Shown: positions 35,001 to 44,621 of the stretch, one piece after another
Layout of the letters: each line of letters begins with the position of its first letter
How positions within the stretch are numbered: the stretch's first letter is position 1
NCBI RefSeq assembly: GCF_003205835.1
Contig: NZ_CP029773.1
Span: 2,636,501 to 2,700,500 of the forward strand
Source: Stenotrophomonas maltophilia
GTDB taxonomy: Bacteria > Pseudomonadota > Gammaproteobacteria > Xanthomonadales > Xanthomonadaceae
Direction: 5' to 3'
DNA length: 64,000 bases
The notes under the pieces: generated by a model
Seen by the model: only the letters and a program-made list of their open reading frames with translations
Told to the model about the DNA's origin: nothing
The model's database searches: none
Made by a program: the position numbers and the translations under genes

Positions 35001-38000
35001 GACTGCTGCAGCCCGAGCAATGCTTCGCGTCCGGACGGCGGCGCGCGCTCGGACTGGAAACGGGCATCGAGGCCATTACCCAGCGCGGTCGGCGTTCCCG
35101 CGGTATAGACGCCGTACACCGAGCGCATCGACAGATCGCGGCCGGCCATCAACTGCAGGTCGCCACTGCCGGTGCGCAGCACGCTCCACAGCGGCGTGCC
35201 ATGTTTCGGTTGACCCATGGTCGCCACGTCACGCATCTCGCCGGGCATCACGCAGATGCCCGAACTGACCGAACCGCACAGCTCCTCTTCGGTCATCCCG
35301 AACATCTCGGCAGTTTCCTTCACGGGCATGCCGACCAGCGACGGATCGCCCATTTCATCGGCACCTTGCGCCGTGAACAAGTAAGGTGCCGCCTCGCAGC
35401 TGCTGCCAGCCGCGCAGATCGCAGACTCGGGCTTGCCCAGGTGCTCGGCCAGCGCCTTCACCGGCTTGCCGACCCAGCTTGCATCCACTCCTTCGCGCTG
35501 CGCGCCCAGGGCGGTCACCCGTTGTTCGCGCACGAACGTGGAGACCATGGTAGCCGCACGCACAACACCGTAATGGCTATCGGCCATCACCAGATCGCCG
35601 CTGCCGATCCGCCGTGCGCGCGGATCGGCCGCCTCGGTATCGGCGCCCGCAACGGCGGTCAGATCCCACGAGGTGGTGCCCTCGGGCAACATCTGCGCCA
35701 ACGCCCAGTTGCGCCCCTGTCGACCATCGCTGCCCACCGGGCGCAGGTTGATCGGTTGCCCACCGGCCAGCTCCAGCGTGGTCATTGCCGGAATCAGTGA
35801 ACCTCGCGCCAACGGGGTGCGCGTCGCCAGTCGCAGCTCCGTCGGCAATCGCGCGCCGGCCGGCCAGGTCGTGGCCCTTACGTTGGCCTCGCTGCGCAGC
35901 TGGAAACCGGCGCCCAGGCGCGAACCAGCGGGCAGCTGCAGCGCCTGCGCCAGCACGCTGCCTGCGGCATGCACCTGGCCATCGGTCAGCGTGACGGAGG
36001 CCGGCAGCACATAGCCTGCCGGCAACGTAAGTGCCTGCCCCAGCGTCATCTCCACCGGCAACGTGGTGCCGGCAGGCAGCACCGCATCGCGCACCGCAAT
36101 CGCGTAATTCAGCACGGCACCCGCCGGGAAGCGCGTACCGGCCTCCAGTACGACGTTGTCATTGGGCACCAGGATGTCACTGCCGAACGGTGTGATGCCG
36201 GCACCGAAACTCTGTCCGGGCACCAGCTGCCAACCGCGATCATCCGGGCTGGCGGGTGGCGGCGCAAAGCCGTCGTTGATGCTGCCATGGATGAACAGGT
36301 CGCCGGCTGCGCGCAGGCGCAACGCGCCCGCCTCACCGAAGCCGCGTCGCGCGGGGTCCTGTCGATTGGCCTGCGGGCCGTAGCGATAGGCGGAAAGATC
36401 GATATCGCCACTGACGGTCAGATCACCATGCGGGTTGCTGGACGAGATCGCGCCGACGACATCCACGCCGGGACGCAGGCGCACGGTCCCCAGTGTGGCC
36501 AGCCGTGCCGACAGCCCGGCATTGCCCAGCGCGGCATTCATCCATGCAGTGTTGGCTGGGTCAACCACCGTATCCAGCCACGACTGGGTAACCAGCTGGC
36601 CGCGTCGGCCGTTCACATCCGCCGTGTCAGCCAGGGGTGCGCCGTCATAGCGGCGCACGCCGGTCACGAAGATATCGCGCGCGCCGAGTACCTGCACGCC
36701 ACTGCCGGTATCGACGCCGGCATCGTCGCTGCCCACTCGCGGCACGTTCAGCACGAACGTGCCGCGGGCGCGTCCATCGTTCTGCCCTGCTCCGGTACCG
36801 ACGGCAACGCCGGTGCCGCTGCGAAGATCGATCCGCGCCGCCGAACCCAGCTGCACGCGCCCATCGCGGCTTTCCAGCTCGACGATGGCACGGTTCGGGC
36901 TGTCGATGATCTTGCCATAGCTGTCCACACGCAGTGCCGTGCCGTGGGCGTCCAGGCTTCCGTCCAACTGCAGGCCATCGCGCGCGGCCAGGCGGATGCT
37001 GCCAACCTGGTCGCCGCTGGCGTCGATGCGCCCGAGCACCCGCAGCGCACCACCGTCGACGCTGATATCCACCTTGCGCGCTTTCACTTCGTCGCCGATC
37101 AGCAGGTCTCCCTGCTTGATCTGGAAGCTGCGCGCTCCAGTGACACCGTCGCGGGTAAGGCGCTGGTTGAGGCCACTGAAGTCTGTCAGTTCACGTGCGC
37201 GCACCACCAGCTCACCGTTCTCATACGGCACCAGGCTGCCACCTGCGTCCAGCGTGCCGCTGGCCTGGCCAAGCAGCCGTCCTGCCAGGTCGACATGCCC
37301 GCCGGCAGTACCCAGCGCGGTCACGGTGAGACGACCCGCGCGGTTGTTCTGCGCCGACAGATCGACGCGCGATGCTGCGTCGCTGCGCACGTCACCTTCC
37401 GTTGCTGTCAGCGTGACGTCACCGCCGACACTGTAGGTATCCACATCGAACAGGCTGACCTTGCGCCCGGACAGATCGAGGTTGGCGCTGCTGCCAAGCT
37501 GCACCGAGCGGGCCGCCGTGGCCGCCAGGCGGCCCGAGGCCAGCGCGATACGGGTGTCGAGGAGAATATCGTCGGCGTCCAGCGTCAATTCTGCGCCCAG
37601 AGCATCGGCCGCCGTCGAGGCGCCTGCGCCGTGCACGCGCAGCGTGCCACCAGCAGTCACCGCCAGCTTCGCGCCTGCTTCGGCAGTGACCAGCGGTGCC
37701 TGGATATCGAGGTTGCCGCCACTGTAGGTCCAGCCCTTGGCTGGGTCGTAGGCGCCCTGGAACTGATGCACATTCAACGCACCATTGCCGGCGAAGACCA
37801 CCTGCTGTGCGGCACGCAGGTTCACCCCGGCGAAGCCGAGGACCTGGCGTCCGGCCACGACCTCCGAGGCGGGCCACGACTGTGGCGCCGGGCCGAGCCG
37901 CAACGTATCGGCAATGATGTCCAGCTGGCCACTGCCAAGGCGGTCGACCATCGCCGCCCCGCCGGGCTGCGCGGCATTCGAATCCGCAAACCCACTTGCC

Positions 38001-41000
38001 GCAAGTGCACCGGCCCAGGTGAGGTTGCCGGCGAAGATGCGCGCACGGTCGCTGCTGTTGCCATAGCCATGGATGGCCGGTGCGCCCAGCACCAGGGTGC
38101 GCAGGCTCGACTTGCCGGTCGCGCTGTCGCGCGTATCAAGATCGACACTGCCGAATACATTGATTGACTCGGCCGCCGAGAGCTTCAGCGTCTCCAGTGC
38201 CGGTGCGCCGGTGGCGGTATTGCCGCGCAGCAAGGTGGTCAGCACCTGCTGGTTCATCAGCATGCCCGGCGGCAAAGCGGCGGCCGCGGCGGCCTGCGCG
38301 ATGGCATCGTCGCTGCCCAGATTGATCGCCGCCACGCTGACGCCGAGCTGGCGGGTGCCGTAGCTGGCCGTGTCGCGCAGCTGCAGGCCGCCATTGGTGG
38401 CGACGTTGATGCTTCCCTCCGACACCAATCGTGCCTGGCCCGCACACTGACGGCCCGGGTCGCAGGTGCCGATGTCGAAGCTGACCAGCGACGGATCGGC
38501 TCCCTCGCGCAAGGGCGCGGCCAGCAGATCGGTGCGCCCGTTGGACACCACCATCACTCCGCCTTCGGCCTGGTAGTAGAAACCGGCGTTGTCGGGCAAC
38601 GGAGCGGCGCCGCGACCGAGCGTGTCGATGCCTGCGCCTGCCTCCACGCGCACGCCCTTGCCTCCGGCCACCGCCCCCAGAATCACCTCAGGCGCACGCA
38701 GGACCGCGCCGTCACGCAACACCAGGTTCTGGCCGACACCGGCCACCTGCAGGCGCTGGTTGCTGGTCGCGCGGACCTGTGCGTTGAGCACCAGGCGCGA
38801 GGGCTGCAACGCGTTGAGCACGTCCGCCTCGATGGTGGCACCATTGCCAGTAGAACTGGGCGTGCGACCGGCCGCCACCACTTCCAGTTCACCCAGCCGG
38901 TTGACCAGGTTCACTTCCACCGAACCGCCAATGCCGGCGCTGCCCGCCGCCGGCGCAAACCGGGTCTGGCCCTGGAAACTCACAGCGGGCGTGCCGTCCC
39001 TGCCGGCGCCATTGCCAAGCCCGAGGCGCAGCGTGCCGGCATCGACGGTCTGCCAGCCGCGCGGCGTGCCCAACCGTTGTGCCGACGTGGTCACGAATGC
39101 GTTGTAGCTGGTCTCGTTGTAGCTGGAATGCCGGCGAACGGTATCGGCCGGGGTCAGCAGCAACGCGGTCAGCAAGGGCGAACGCAGGCCACCCAGCGCC
39201 GACCCCGTGTGTCCGCCGACCATCCAGGAGCCGGTGCCGGTGGCCAGCGGTGCACCGATGCCGACCGCGCCGGTGCGCCCCAGCTCCACCCGGAACGCGC
39301 CCTGCTGCAGCGCGAAGCTGGCCGGCAACAACGTGTAGGTGCCGGCCGGCAATCCAGGCACGCCTGCGGGAATCGTGATCTGCTGGCCAATGCCAGGGTC
39401 CAGCGAGCCGTCACTCAATCCCAGCGGCGCTGCACTGCCGGTGTAGCCGGGCAGGATCGCATATACCGGACTGGCCGATTCGCTGAAGCCATAACGCGGA
39501 TTGGCATCGGCCAATGCATGGCGCAGGATGTCGACCGAGCCACCGCGCCCGCTGACAAAGGCAGCACCGGTCAACTCGCCGCCGCCGGAGAGATCCAGCA
39601 GCGCCCCTTCGGCGACCTCGGTACGGCTGCTGATGATGGCGATGCCCTTGGGGTCCGCGCCGGGCGCGACACCGCCTACCGGCGGTATGGCATGGGCGCT
39701 GCCGTCCCTGCGCCAGTCCACGCCATCGACGGTGCCACCGAACGGCACACTGAGCCCCGCGCCGCTGGTGGAGGTCACGCTTCCGGGCAGCAGCGTCACC
39801 GAGCCGGCCCGGCGCCCGTCGGCATCGGTACCACCCAGGGTGATGGCGCCCAACGGCGCCCGGAGGATGCCGCCCTGCTCGATGGTCGCTGCCACCACTG
39901 ACAGGCCGCCGGACACCGACAACGGCAGGACTGGAACCGCCCCGCCAAGACCATGGATGCGCACGATGCCTTCGGCATCATCCCAGCGGCTGATCGCACT
40001 GCCCGGTTGCGACACACCGGCCGCCAGCACGCCGCCCGCATCGGCCACCGGGTACAGCTGCGCTGCGGTTACGTCCAGGCTGCGCGGCGCGATCAGCTGC
40101 GCGCCGGTACTGCCGAGCGCTGCGCCACTGCCCAGGAAGCGCAGATCGCCGCGACTGCGCAGTTGCACGTCATCGAACCCCGCCAGCCAGGTGGTATTGC
40201 GCAGGTCGATCAGGTCCGCATCCACACTGAAGCGATGCTGGCGACCGGTATCCACCGCCACGGCAGCGGTACCGACCAGGGTATCGCCAGGCAGCCTCAA
40301 CCAGCTGCTCTGCGCCAAGCGCACGTAGGGCGCGCTCAGCGCAAGCAGGCCGCCAGCGCTGCCGCCCTGCAGCATGCCCAGCCCATCCTGTTGCAGACCT
40401 TGGAAGCGCAGGCTCTGGCCGAGGCGCAGTTCCACATCACCTTCGGCACGCACGTTGCCGAACAGCGAAAGATTGTCGAAACCACCGGCACCGACCTGCG
40501 CCGCCGACAGGCGTGCGTGCCCGTACTGCAGCTTCGCCGGCACGGCCTGCTCGCGATCGTCCTGGCTGAGCACGATGGCGCGCGGCGCCAACACATCTTC
40601 GCTGGCACCGCCCGCATGGATGCTGCCTCCGAAGGCGATACCCAGGGTTCCGCCCTGCGCGCCGGCGCCGCCTGCAGCGGCCTGCAGAGCGCCCTGCAAG
40701 TACAGCGCATTGGCCGAGCGCACCACGATGGTGCCGCCATCGCTGGCCACATCCTGGCGGCCGGCGCCATCGATGTCCAGCTGCGCCGAACTGCCGTTGG
40801 CCAGCAGTTTCGCACCGCGTTCAACCACCACGAATGCATCCACCGGCCGGTCAGGCACGTTGTCCTGGCCGTCCCAGTCGAGCGCGCCTCCAATCTCGAT
40901 GCTGCCCCCCTTGCGCACCTGCCCGCGCAGGCGGCCACTGGCATCACGCGCAGTGAAGGCGTCACCGCTGACGTCGAGTACACCCTGCGCACCGATGCGG

Positions 41001-44000
41001 TAGGTGCGCTCGTTGCGCTGCGAATCGAACAGGCTGGTCGGTTCGCGAATGTCATCCAGGCGGATGCGGCCACCCGCCGCTTTCAGGCTGCCATCAACCG
41101 TGATGCTGCCCGCGCCGCGCAGGGTGATCGATTGACCGGCATCCACGCTGACCAGGGCGCCGCGACCGATGCGCAGATCACCACCGGCCTCGCCCTGCTG
41201 TGAACGCAGCGTCAGGCTCGCACCGTTGCGCTGACTGAACCTGCCGGTGATCGGATCCGCGCTGTACAGGGGTGCCGACCAGACCTGCAATGCGTCGTGC
41301 CGGTCGCGTGCCTGCATCGCTGCTTCGGCCAGGCGCAGGCCCGGCATGCGCACGGCGACGATGGCTCCGTCCGCCACCTCCACACCTTGCTGGCCATTGA
41401 TGTCATAGCTGGCAAAGCCCTTGTTGAACAGGGTCTCCTGCAGGGTGAGTGCGCCGTCGGCCGGCTGCCCGCCGATCACGATACGCCCACCATCGCCCAA
41501 CGACAGCGTACCGCTGCCGCCGCCGAGCGCGCTCAAGCGTGCATCGCCGGACAGCTGCAGGCGACCGACCCGTCCACTGCTGTCGGCCACGCTCGCTGCC
41601 TGCAGGCTGACGTCGCCGCCCTTGCCGATCGTGACCTTGCCCTTTGCATCAACCCGACCGCCGCCATCGACGCGCACGTCGCTGCCCGGCACCACAACAT
41701 CATGGCTGTTCTGCAGCCGCAGCTTGCCGCCGTCAGTCCACGCCATGCCCGGGCTGGACGCCGGTTCCAGCAACGCATTCACCCAGCGGCCACTGAGATC
41801 GATGCGCGTGCCCTCCGCCAGGGCCACGTGCGAACGGCCGCCCTGCAGCAGCCAGGCGGCGGGAGCGCCCACGCGGGTCAGTTCATTGCCCGCCTGCACC
41901 TGTCCACCCGCGATCTGAATGTCACCCCCCAGCAGTACATCGGCGGCCGTGAGCACCAGCTGGCCACCGTCCTGCAGGCGCAGCGCACCCTCCACCGCGA
42001 TGCTGCCACCGCTGGCCAGATCGATGCGTCCCCACTGCTGCGCGCTGAGCTGGTTGGCATCCAGCCACAGCGTATTGCGCTGTTCCTGTTGCAGCGGCGC
42101 CTGCAGGGACACGTCGGCGGCAGGCAGCCCGCCATCGACGATCCGCACCTGTGTGTCGAACACCGCGTTTCTGCCGTTGCCGTCGTAGCGCCCAAGCCAC
42201 AGCTGGGCATTGCGCGCTACTGCGGTCTGCGCCTGCGCGTAGCCGTCGCGCGCAGCATCGGGTGTCTTCGATTGCTGCGCACCCTGGAAAGTATCGGTCG
42301 CCACCTGACCCTGCAGTACCGCACTGGGCGCGGACACCAGCAGACGGCCCGCGTCGCGGCCCACGGTATAGCCGTTCTCCACCCGCTGTTCGGCACCGAT
42401 CAGCGGATTGCGGAACACATCGGTGGCTCCCCAGCGCTCCTGCTTTACTTCAAAGCCCCGATACAAGCCGTCGTACCGCATCTCGGCCGGCGCATCATCC
42501 AGCCGGTACAGCTGACCGTCGGTGCCACGCAACCAGCTCTGCTTGATGGCACCGCTCTGCACATCCAGGCTGCCGCCAGCCAGGTTGATCCTCGAGCCGG
42601 CATGGGTGACCACTTCGCTGCCGGACAATTGCACGGTACCGCCCTGCGCGGCCCATTCGCCGATCGAATGGCCCTGGTTGTCGAGATACCCCCCGACTTC
42701 CAGCAGGCCACCACCGGCATACCAGCGCTCGGCGGTGTTGCCACCGGTGCCTGCGGCCACGTGCTGCAGCTGGCGGCGATCGATCCAGACCTCGCTGCTG
42801 ATCAGCTTGCCGCTGTCGCGGTTGTCGGGCGAATCACGCAGTTCGTTGCCCTGCACCTTCACCTGGACGTTGTTGCTCTCCATCGCAACCCGCACGCCCA
42901 CCGCACCGGACACATCAATGCGCGCGGCATTGCCGGCGTAAGTCCGGCGTGCGGCTTCCGCTACCACCTGACCGCCGGTGGCCACGGTCAGCGAACCGTC
43001 CTGGAAATTCACGTCGCCGCCGGACACAATCTCCACGCGTGACTGGTCACGCCGGTCCTGCATGCGCGAGAGATTGTCGAATGTGCCAGTGCTGCTGGCG
43101 CCGCGCAGCAGGTCCTGCTCGGCCGAAGCCTTGACCAACGCATCACGGCGGCTGTCCAGGGCCGTGTTCTTGCCATCGTCTTCGATCAGCACCGCCGTGG
43201 TCGCGCCGCTGGCCAGGGTGACCGTACCGGCACGGTCGCTGATGGCGTTGAGCAGGTGCACCGTGCCGCGCTGGTCCAGCGTGGTAGTGGCCACGGCTAC
43301 GCCGGCCTGTTCCACCCTGCGCCCGGCCAGCGTGATGTCGCCCTCGCGCGCCTGGATCAGGCCGCTGTTGCGCACGCTGCCGGCATTGCTGCCGGCCGCG
43401 ATGCGTGGCGCGATCTCGTTGCCGGCTGTGGTCGATGCTGTGTTCTGCGCGGTACCCACACCACGTCGTATCACGAACGCGTCACCAGCGGCCAACTGCG
43501 TCTGGCCCTTGCGCGTTTCAATCTGCCCTGCATTCTCCACGGTGTGGCCGGCCAGCAGCACATAACCACCGGCGCGGGTTGCCGAGGCAGGCGCCTGCGT
43601 GGTGATGCGTGCACCCTGCTCAACCAGGACCTTGCCGAAGGCATCGGTGAGCGCAGCGGTGTTGTTGTCGCCGCTGTACAGGCCGTTGTCACGGAACTGG
43701 CCATCGCTGATCCGTGTCGCTGCCGCGACCAGATTGCCCACGTTGACCTGGCTGTTGTTGCCGAACACCACGCCGTTGCGATTGACCACGAACACGGTGC
43801 CGTTGGCCTTCAGCTGGCCGAGGATCTGGCTCGGACGCGCGCTCGGATCATTGACCCGGTTCAGCACCGCCCAGTCCGCATTCTGTTTGAAATCGAGCGT
43901 GGTGTTGCCGCCGATGTTGAAGGTTTCCCAGTTCAGGATCGCGCGGTCGGCGGTCTGCTCGATGCTGACCTGCACCTTGCCGTCTGTGCCCTGCGACTGG

Positions 44001-44434
44001 ATCGCTTCGCGCGCATTCACCCAGCCACGGGTCAGCGGATTCTCATCAACCTTCAGGCCGTCCTTGCCGAGGCCGTCAGCAATCACGAACCCGGCGGCGC
44101 GCTGCTGCGTGCGCGCCTGCTCCTGCAAGCGCTGCTGCAGCGCAATGGCCTGCGCGGCGGTGCCCAGATTGTCGATCGACTGCTGCAGTTTCTGTCGCGC
44201 TGCATCCTGTTGCTGGACAGGCAACTGGAACTGGATCGGGACACCGTTGGGCATGCGCCCGCTCTGCGCGGCTGCGCCCTGCGCTGCACCGCGGTCGGCA
44301 AACCAGCCTGGCGAGAATGCCTGCTGCGCCTGGGCAGGCAGCATGGGCGTGGCGCCCAGCGCAAGCGCGATGGCCCAGGCCATCGGATGGCGGTGCGGCG
44401 CAGTGTGCGGAACAGGCGAGTGCAGGTGCGACAT
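32060..44434 (-). CDS. Giant TpsA exoprotein, filamentous-haemagglutinin type (PdtA-like)
   Basis: About 4124 residues, uninterrupted. I prefer the ATG at 44432-44434 (MSHLHSPVPH, GAGG upstream); starts at 44470 and 44497 remain possible. The signal peptide is MAWAIALALGATPMLPAQAQ. A TPS domain lies at ~120-400: VSIEQTADRAILNWETFNIG, TLDFKQNADWAVLNRVND, then VNRNGVVFGNNSQVNVGNLV. Then ~3000 residues of beta-helix-like repeats follow (many SGGDV/LRLxAxxDLFIxG blocks). Near residues 2700-2860 is an LPAG-rich stretch, near 2980-3055 two Cys-ending helical repeats. The last ~550 residues (from AVRARYLDATRLADPAQTLA through LLERFNISADGAQALALF) look like the DUF3739 C-terminal region. It is exported by a TpsB, most likely the one at 27.4-29.1 kb. 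Expected to be a surface adhesin. Confidence 0.9.
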   Translation of the reverse strand: MSHLHSPVPHTAPHRHPMAWAIALALGATPMLPAQAQQAFSPGWFADRGAAQGAAAQSGRMPNGVPIQFQLPVQQQDAARQKLQQSIDNLGTAAQAIALQQRLQEQARTQQRAAGFVIADGLGKDGLKVDENPLTRGWVNAREAIQSQGTDGKVQVSIEQTADRAILNWETFNIGGNTTLDFKQNADWAVLNRVNDPSARPSQILGQLKANGTVFVVNRNGVVFGNNSQVNVGNLVAAATRISDGQFRDNGLYSGDNNTAALTDAFGKVLVEQGARITTQAPASATRAGGYVLLAGHTVENAGQIETRKGQTQLAAGDAFVIRRGVGTAQNTASTTAGNEIAPRIAAGSNAGSVRNSGLIQAREGDITLAGRRVEQAGVAVATTTLDQRGTVHLLNAISDRAGTVTLASGATTAVLIEDDGKNTALDSRRDALVKASAEQDLLRGASSTGTFDNLSRMQDRRDQSRVEIVSGGDVNFQDGSLTVATGGQVVAEAARRTYAGNAARIDVSGAVGVRVAMESNNVQVKVQGNELRDSPDNRDSGKLISSEVWIDRRQLQHVAAGTGGNTAERWYAGGGLLEVGGYLDNQGHSIGEWAAQGGTVQLSGSEVVTHAGSRINLAGGSLDVQSGAIKQSWLRGTDGQLYRLDDAPAEMRYDGLYRGFEVKQERWGATDVFRNPLIGAEQRVENGYTVGRDAGRLLVSAPSAVLQGQVATDTFQGAQQSKTPDAARDGYAQAQTAVARNAQLWLGRYDGNGRNAVFDTQVRIVDGGLPAADVSLQAPLQQEQRNTLWLDANQLSAQQWGRIDLASGGSIAVEGALRLQDGGQLVLTAADVLLGGDIQIAGGQVQAGNELTRVGAPAAWLLQGGRSHVALAEGTRIDLSGRWVNALLEPASSPGMAWTDGGKLRLQNSHDVVVPGSDVRVDGGGRVDAKGKVTIGKGGDVSLQAASVADSSGRVGRLQLSGDARLSALGGGSGTLSLGDGGRIVIGGQPADGALTLQETLFNKGFASYDINGQQGVEVADGAIVAVRMPGLRLAEAAMQARDRHDALQVWSAPLYSADPITGRFSQRNGASLTLRSQQGEAGGDLRIGRGALVSVDAGQSITLRGAGSITVDGSLKAAGGRIRLDDIREPTSLFDSQRNERTYRIGAQGVLDVSGDAFTARDASGRLRGQVRKGGSIEIGGALDWDGQDNVPDRPVDAFVVVERGAKLLANGSSAQLDIDGAGRQDVASDGGTIVVRSANALYLQGALQAAAGGAGAQGGTLGIAFGGSIHAGGASEDVLAPRAIVLSQDDREQAVPAKLQYGHARLSAAQVGAGGFDNLSLFGNVRAEGDVELRLGQSLRFQGLQQDGLGMLQGGSAGGLLALSAPYVRLAQSSWLRLPGDTLVGTAAVAVDTGRQHRFSVDADLIDLRNTTWLAGFDDVQLRSRGDLRFLGSGAALGSTGAQLIAPRSLDVTAAQLYPVADAGGVLAAGVSQPGSAISRWDDAEGIVRIHGLGGAVPVLPLSVSGGLSVVAATIEQGGILRAPLGAITLGGTDADGRRAGSVTLLPGSVTSTSGAGLSVPFGGTVDGVDWRRDGSAHAIPPVGGVAPGADPKGIAIISSRTEVAEGALLDLSGGGELTGAAFVSGRGGSVDILRHALADANPRYGFSESASPVYAILPGYTGSAAPLGLSDGSLDPGIGQQITIPAGVPGLPAGTYTLLPASFALQQGAFRVELGRTGAVGIGAPLATGTGSWMVGGHTGSALGGLRSPLLTALLLTPADTVRRHSSYNETSYNAFVTTSAQRLGTPRGWQTVDAGTLRLGLGNGAGRDGTPAVSFQGQTRFAPAAGSAGIGGSVEVNLVNRLGELEVVAAGRTPSSTGNGATIEADVLNALQPSRLVLNAQVRATSNQRLQVAGVGQNLVLRDGAVLRAPEVILGAVAGGKGVRVEAGAGIDTLGRGAAPLPDNAGFYYQAEGGVMVVSNGRTDLLAAPLREGADPSLVSFDIGTCDPGRQCAGQARLVSEGSINVATNGGLQLRDTASYGTRQLGVSVAAINLGSDDAIAQAAAAAALPPGMLMNQQVLTTLLRGNTATGAPALETLKLSAAESINVFGSVDLDTRDSATGKSSLRTLVLGAPAIHGYGNSSDRARIFAGNLTWAGALAASGFADSNAAQPGGAAMVDRLGSGQLDIIADTLRLGPAPQSWPASEVVAGRQVLGFAGVNLRAAQQVVFAGNGALNVHQFQGAYDPAKGWTYSGGNLDIQAPLVTAEAGAKLAVTAGGTLRVHGAGASTAADALGAELTLDADDILLDTRIALASGRLAATAARSVQLGSSANLDLSGRKVSLFDVDTYSVGGDVTLTATEGDVRSDAASRVDLSAQNNRAGRLTVTALGTAGGHVDLAGRLLGQASGTLDAGGSLVPYENGELVVRARELTDFSGLNQRLTRDGVTGARSFQIKQGDLLIGDEVKARKVDISVDGGALRVLGRIDASGDQVGSIRLAARDGLQLDGSLDAHGTALRVDSYGKIIDSPNRAIVELESRDGRVQLGSAARIDLRSGTGVAVGTGAGQNDGRARGTFVLNVPRVGSDDAGVDTGSGVQVLGARDIFVTGVRRYDGAPLADTADVNGRRGQLVTQSWLDTVVDPANTAWMNAALGNAGLSARLATLGTVRLRPGVDVVGAISSSNPHGDLTVSGDIDLSAYRYGPQANRQDPARRGFGEAGALRLRAAGDLFIHGSINDGFAPPPASPDDRGWQLVPGQSFGAGITPFGSDILVPNDNVVLEAGTRFPAGAVLNYAIAVRDAVLPAGTTLPVEMTLGQALTLPAGYVLPASVTLTDGQVHAAGSVLAQALQLPAGSRLGAGFQLRSEANVRATTWPAGARLPTELRLATRTPLARGSLIPAMTTLELAGGQPINLRPVGSDGRQGRNWALAQMLPEGTTSWDLTAVAGADTEAADPRARRIGSGDLVMADSHYGVVRAATMVSTFVREQRVTALGAQREGVDASWVGKPVKALAEHLGKPESAICAAGSSCEAAPYLFTAQGADEMGDPSLVGMPVKETAEMFGMTEEELCGSVSSGICVMPGEMRDVATMGQPKHGTPLWSVLRTGSGDLQLMAGRDLSMRSVYGVYTAGTPTALGNGLDARFQSERAPPSGREALLGLQQSSGDYDAALAAYRAWYPDHGGNLSIAAGRDVTGATWGALSSSGSAAGDLANHASGAVANWLWRQGTGAVAGVEQQPVAWWINFGTYANVSTFSNPSPRMVGFTGFGTLGGGNLEIDAGRHAGVTDAKGDALKNTSSTRFSTAINAAVGSTGRVDDGRLVLTGGGDLSLRASGALNPNLMATTINHVSNEQDLELNGTFTNLRGSLSLEASRIGGSAVGISQYTDPSSGLRPSDPFRAFGGKAMGGPVLVLGDAVANLHARGDVILGGVADAGRVVQFNAPQVALAGGGLAAGTTGFSLWTAATAVNLVSFGGDATPLTAHASTPGQNLRSESTGDNFAYWIYPSRLQVQATSGDIKLGEGGENNILLTAPSPTGSMQLLAGNSIIAGDRSPYISSSGADTRLPSPFDPVFTARDAKGTELLGNISPDGINARVPTWGDAIPLFAFGPNRPMAAVARTAGGTPNRFYAGSGDIIGLRTGEQWMLNAAGGSRRTVREWIDVAAPVQLRAGQDILSSTVLALNNSASDVTVLQAGRDIVHANVTVYGSGNVDVSAGRQLRQEDRGSIVSRGGLVQGDTRPGASIAMTAGNQQVDFGAVRARYLDATRLADPAQTLASQPGKVVKVYDKELKQWLLERFNISADGAQALALFDTLPQEQQRIFLRQVYYAELREGGREYTDADGPRVGSYLRGREAIATLMPDKDAAGKTIQRTGDIVMYGGAGVRTEAGGNIELMAPGGQIVVGVVGEAPPASAGLVTQGQGDIRLFSQDSVLLGLSRVMTTFGGDILAWSEQGDINAGRGSRTTLVYTPPRRLYDRWGNVSLSPLAPVSGAGFATLDPIPEVPPGDVDLIAPLGTIDAGEAGIRVSGNINLAALQVLNAANIQVQGESKGLPVLATVNVNALASASAAANSASQAAQDVMRKSQDDARRNQPSVISVQILGFGSGTSSIAPPARGTTANSGYDANSAFQFPQASRDEGTQRR

Positions 44435-44568
44435 CAGGACCTCGAGCGACCGACGGACGGTCTGCGGCATAGGAGAGATTCGACTGCCCGCAGGCATCGC
44501 CGGGCACTATCAGATAGACGTTGTCCGCGCCGGAAAAACGACAGCTTCTTCACATTCGGCGCGACCAC

Positions 44569-44600
44569 AAAAAAAAGGCGCCGACCTCGCGGTCGGCGCC
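44569..44600 (-). terminator. Rho-independent terminator of the DING-protein gene
   Basis: On the minus strand GGCGCCGACC (44600-44591), loop GCGA and GGTCGGCGCC (44586-44577) are followed by eight T. It lies 21 bases after the DING-protein stop and before the giant tpsA start, so tpsA must have its own promoter within the ~135 bases 44435-44568 or rely on read-through. Confidence 0.92.
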
Positions 44601-44621
44601 CTGTTCAGCAGGTACGGTGGA

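Noticed and set aside
33996-43042. Several 500-730-codon rightward frames inside the giant tpsA gene
   Set aside because: All are shadows; the minus-strand frame is open for over 4100 codons with a TPS domain and repeats.
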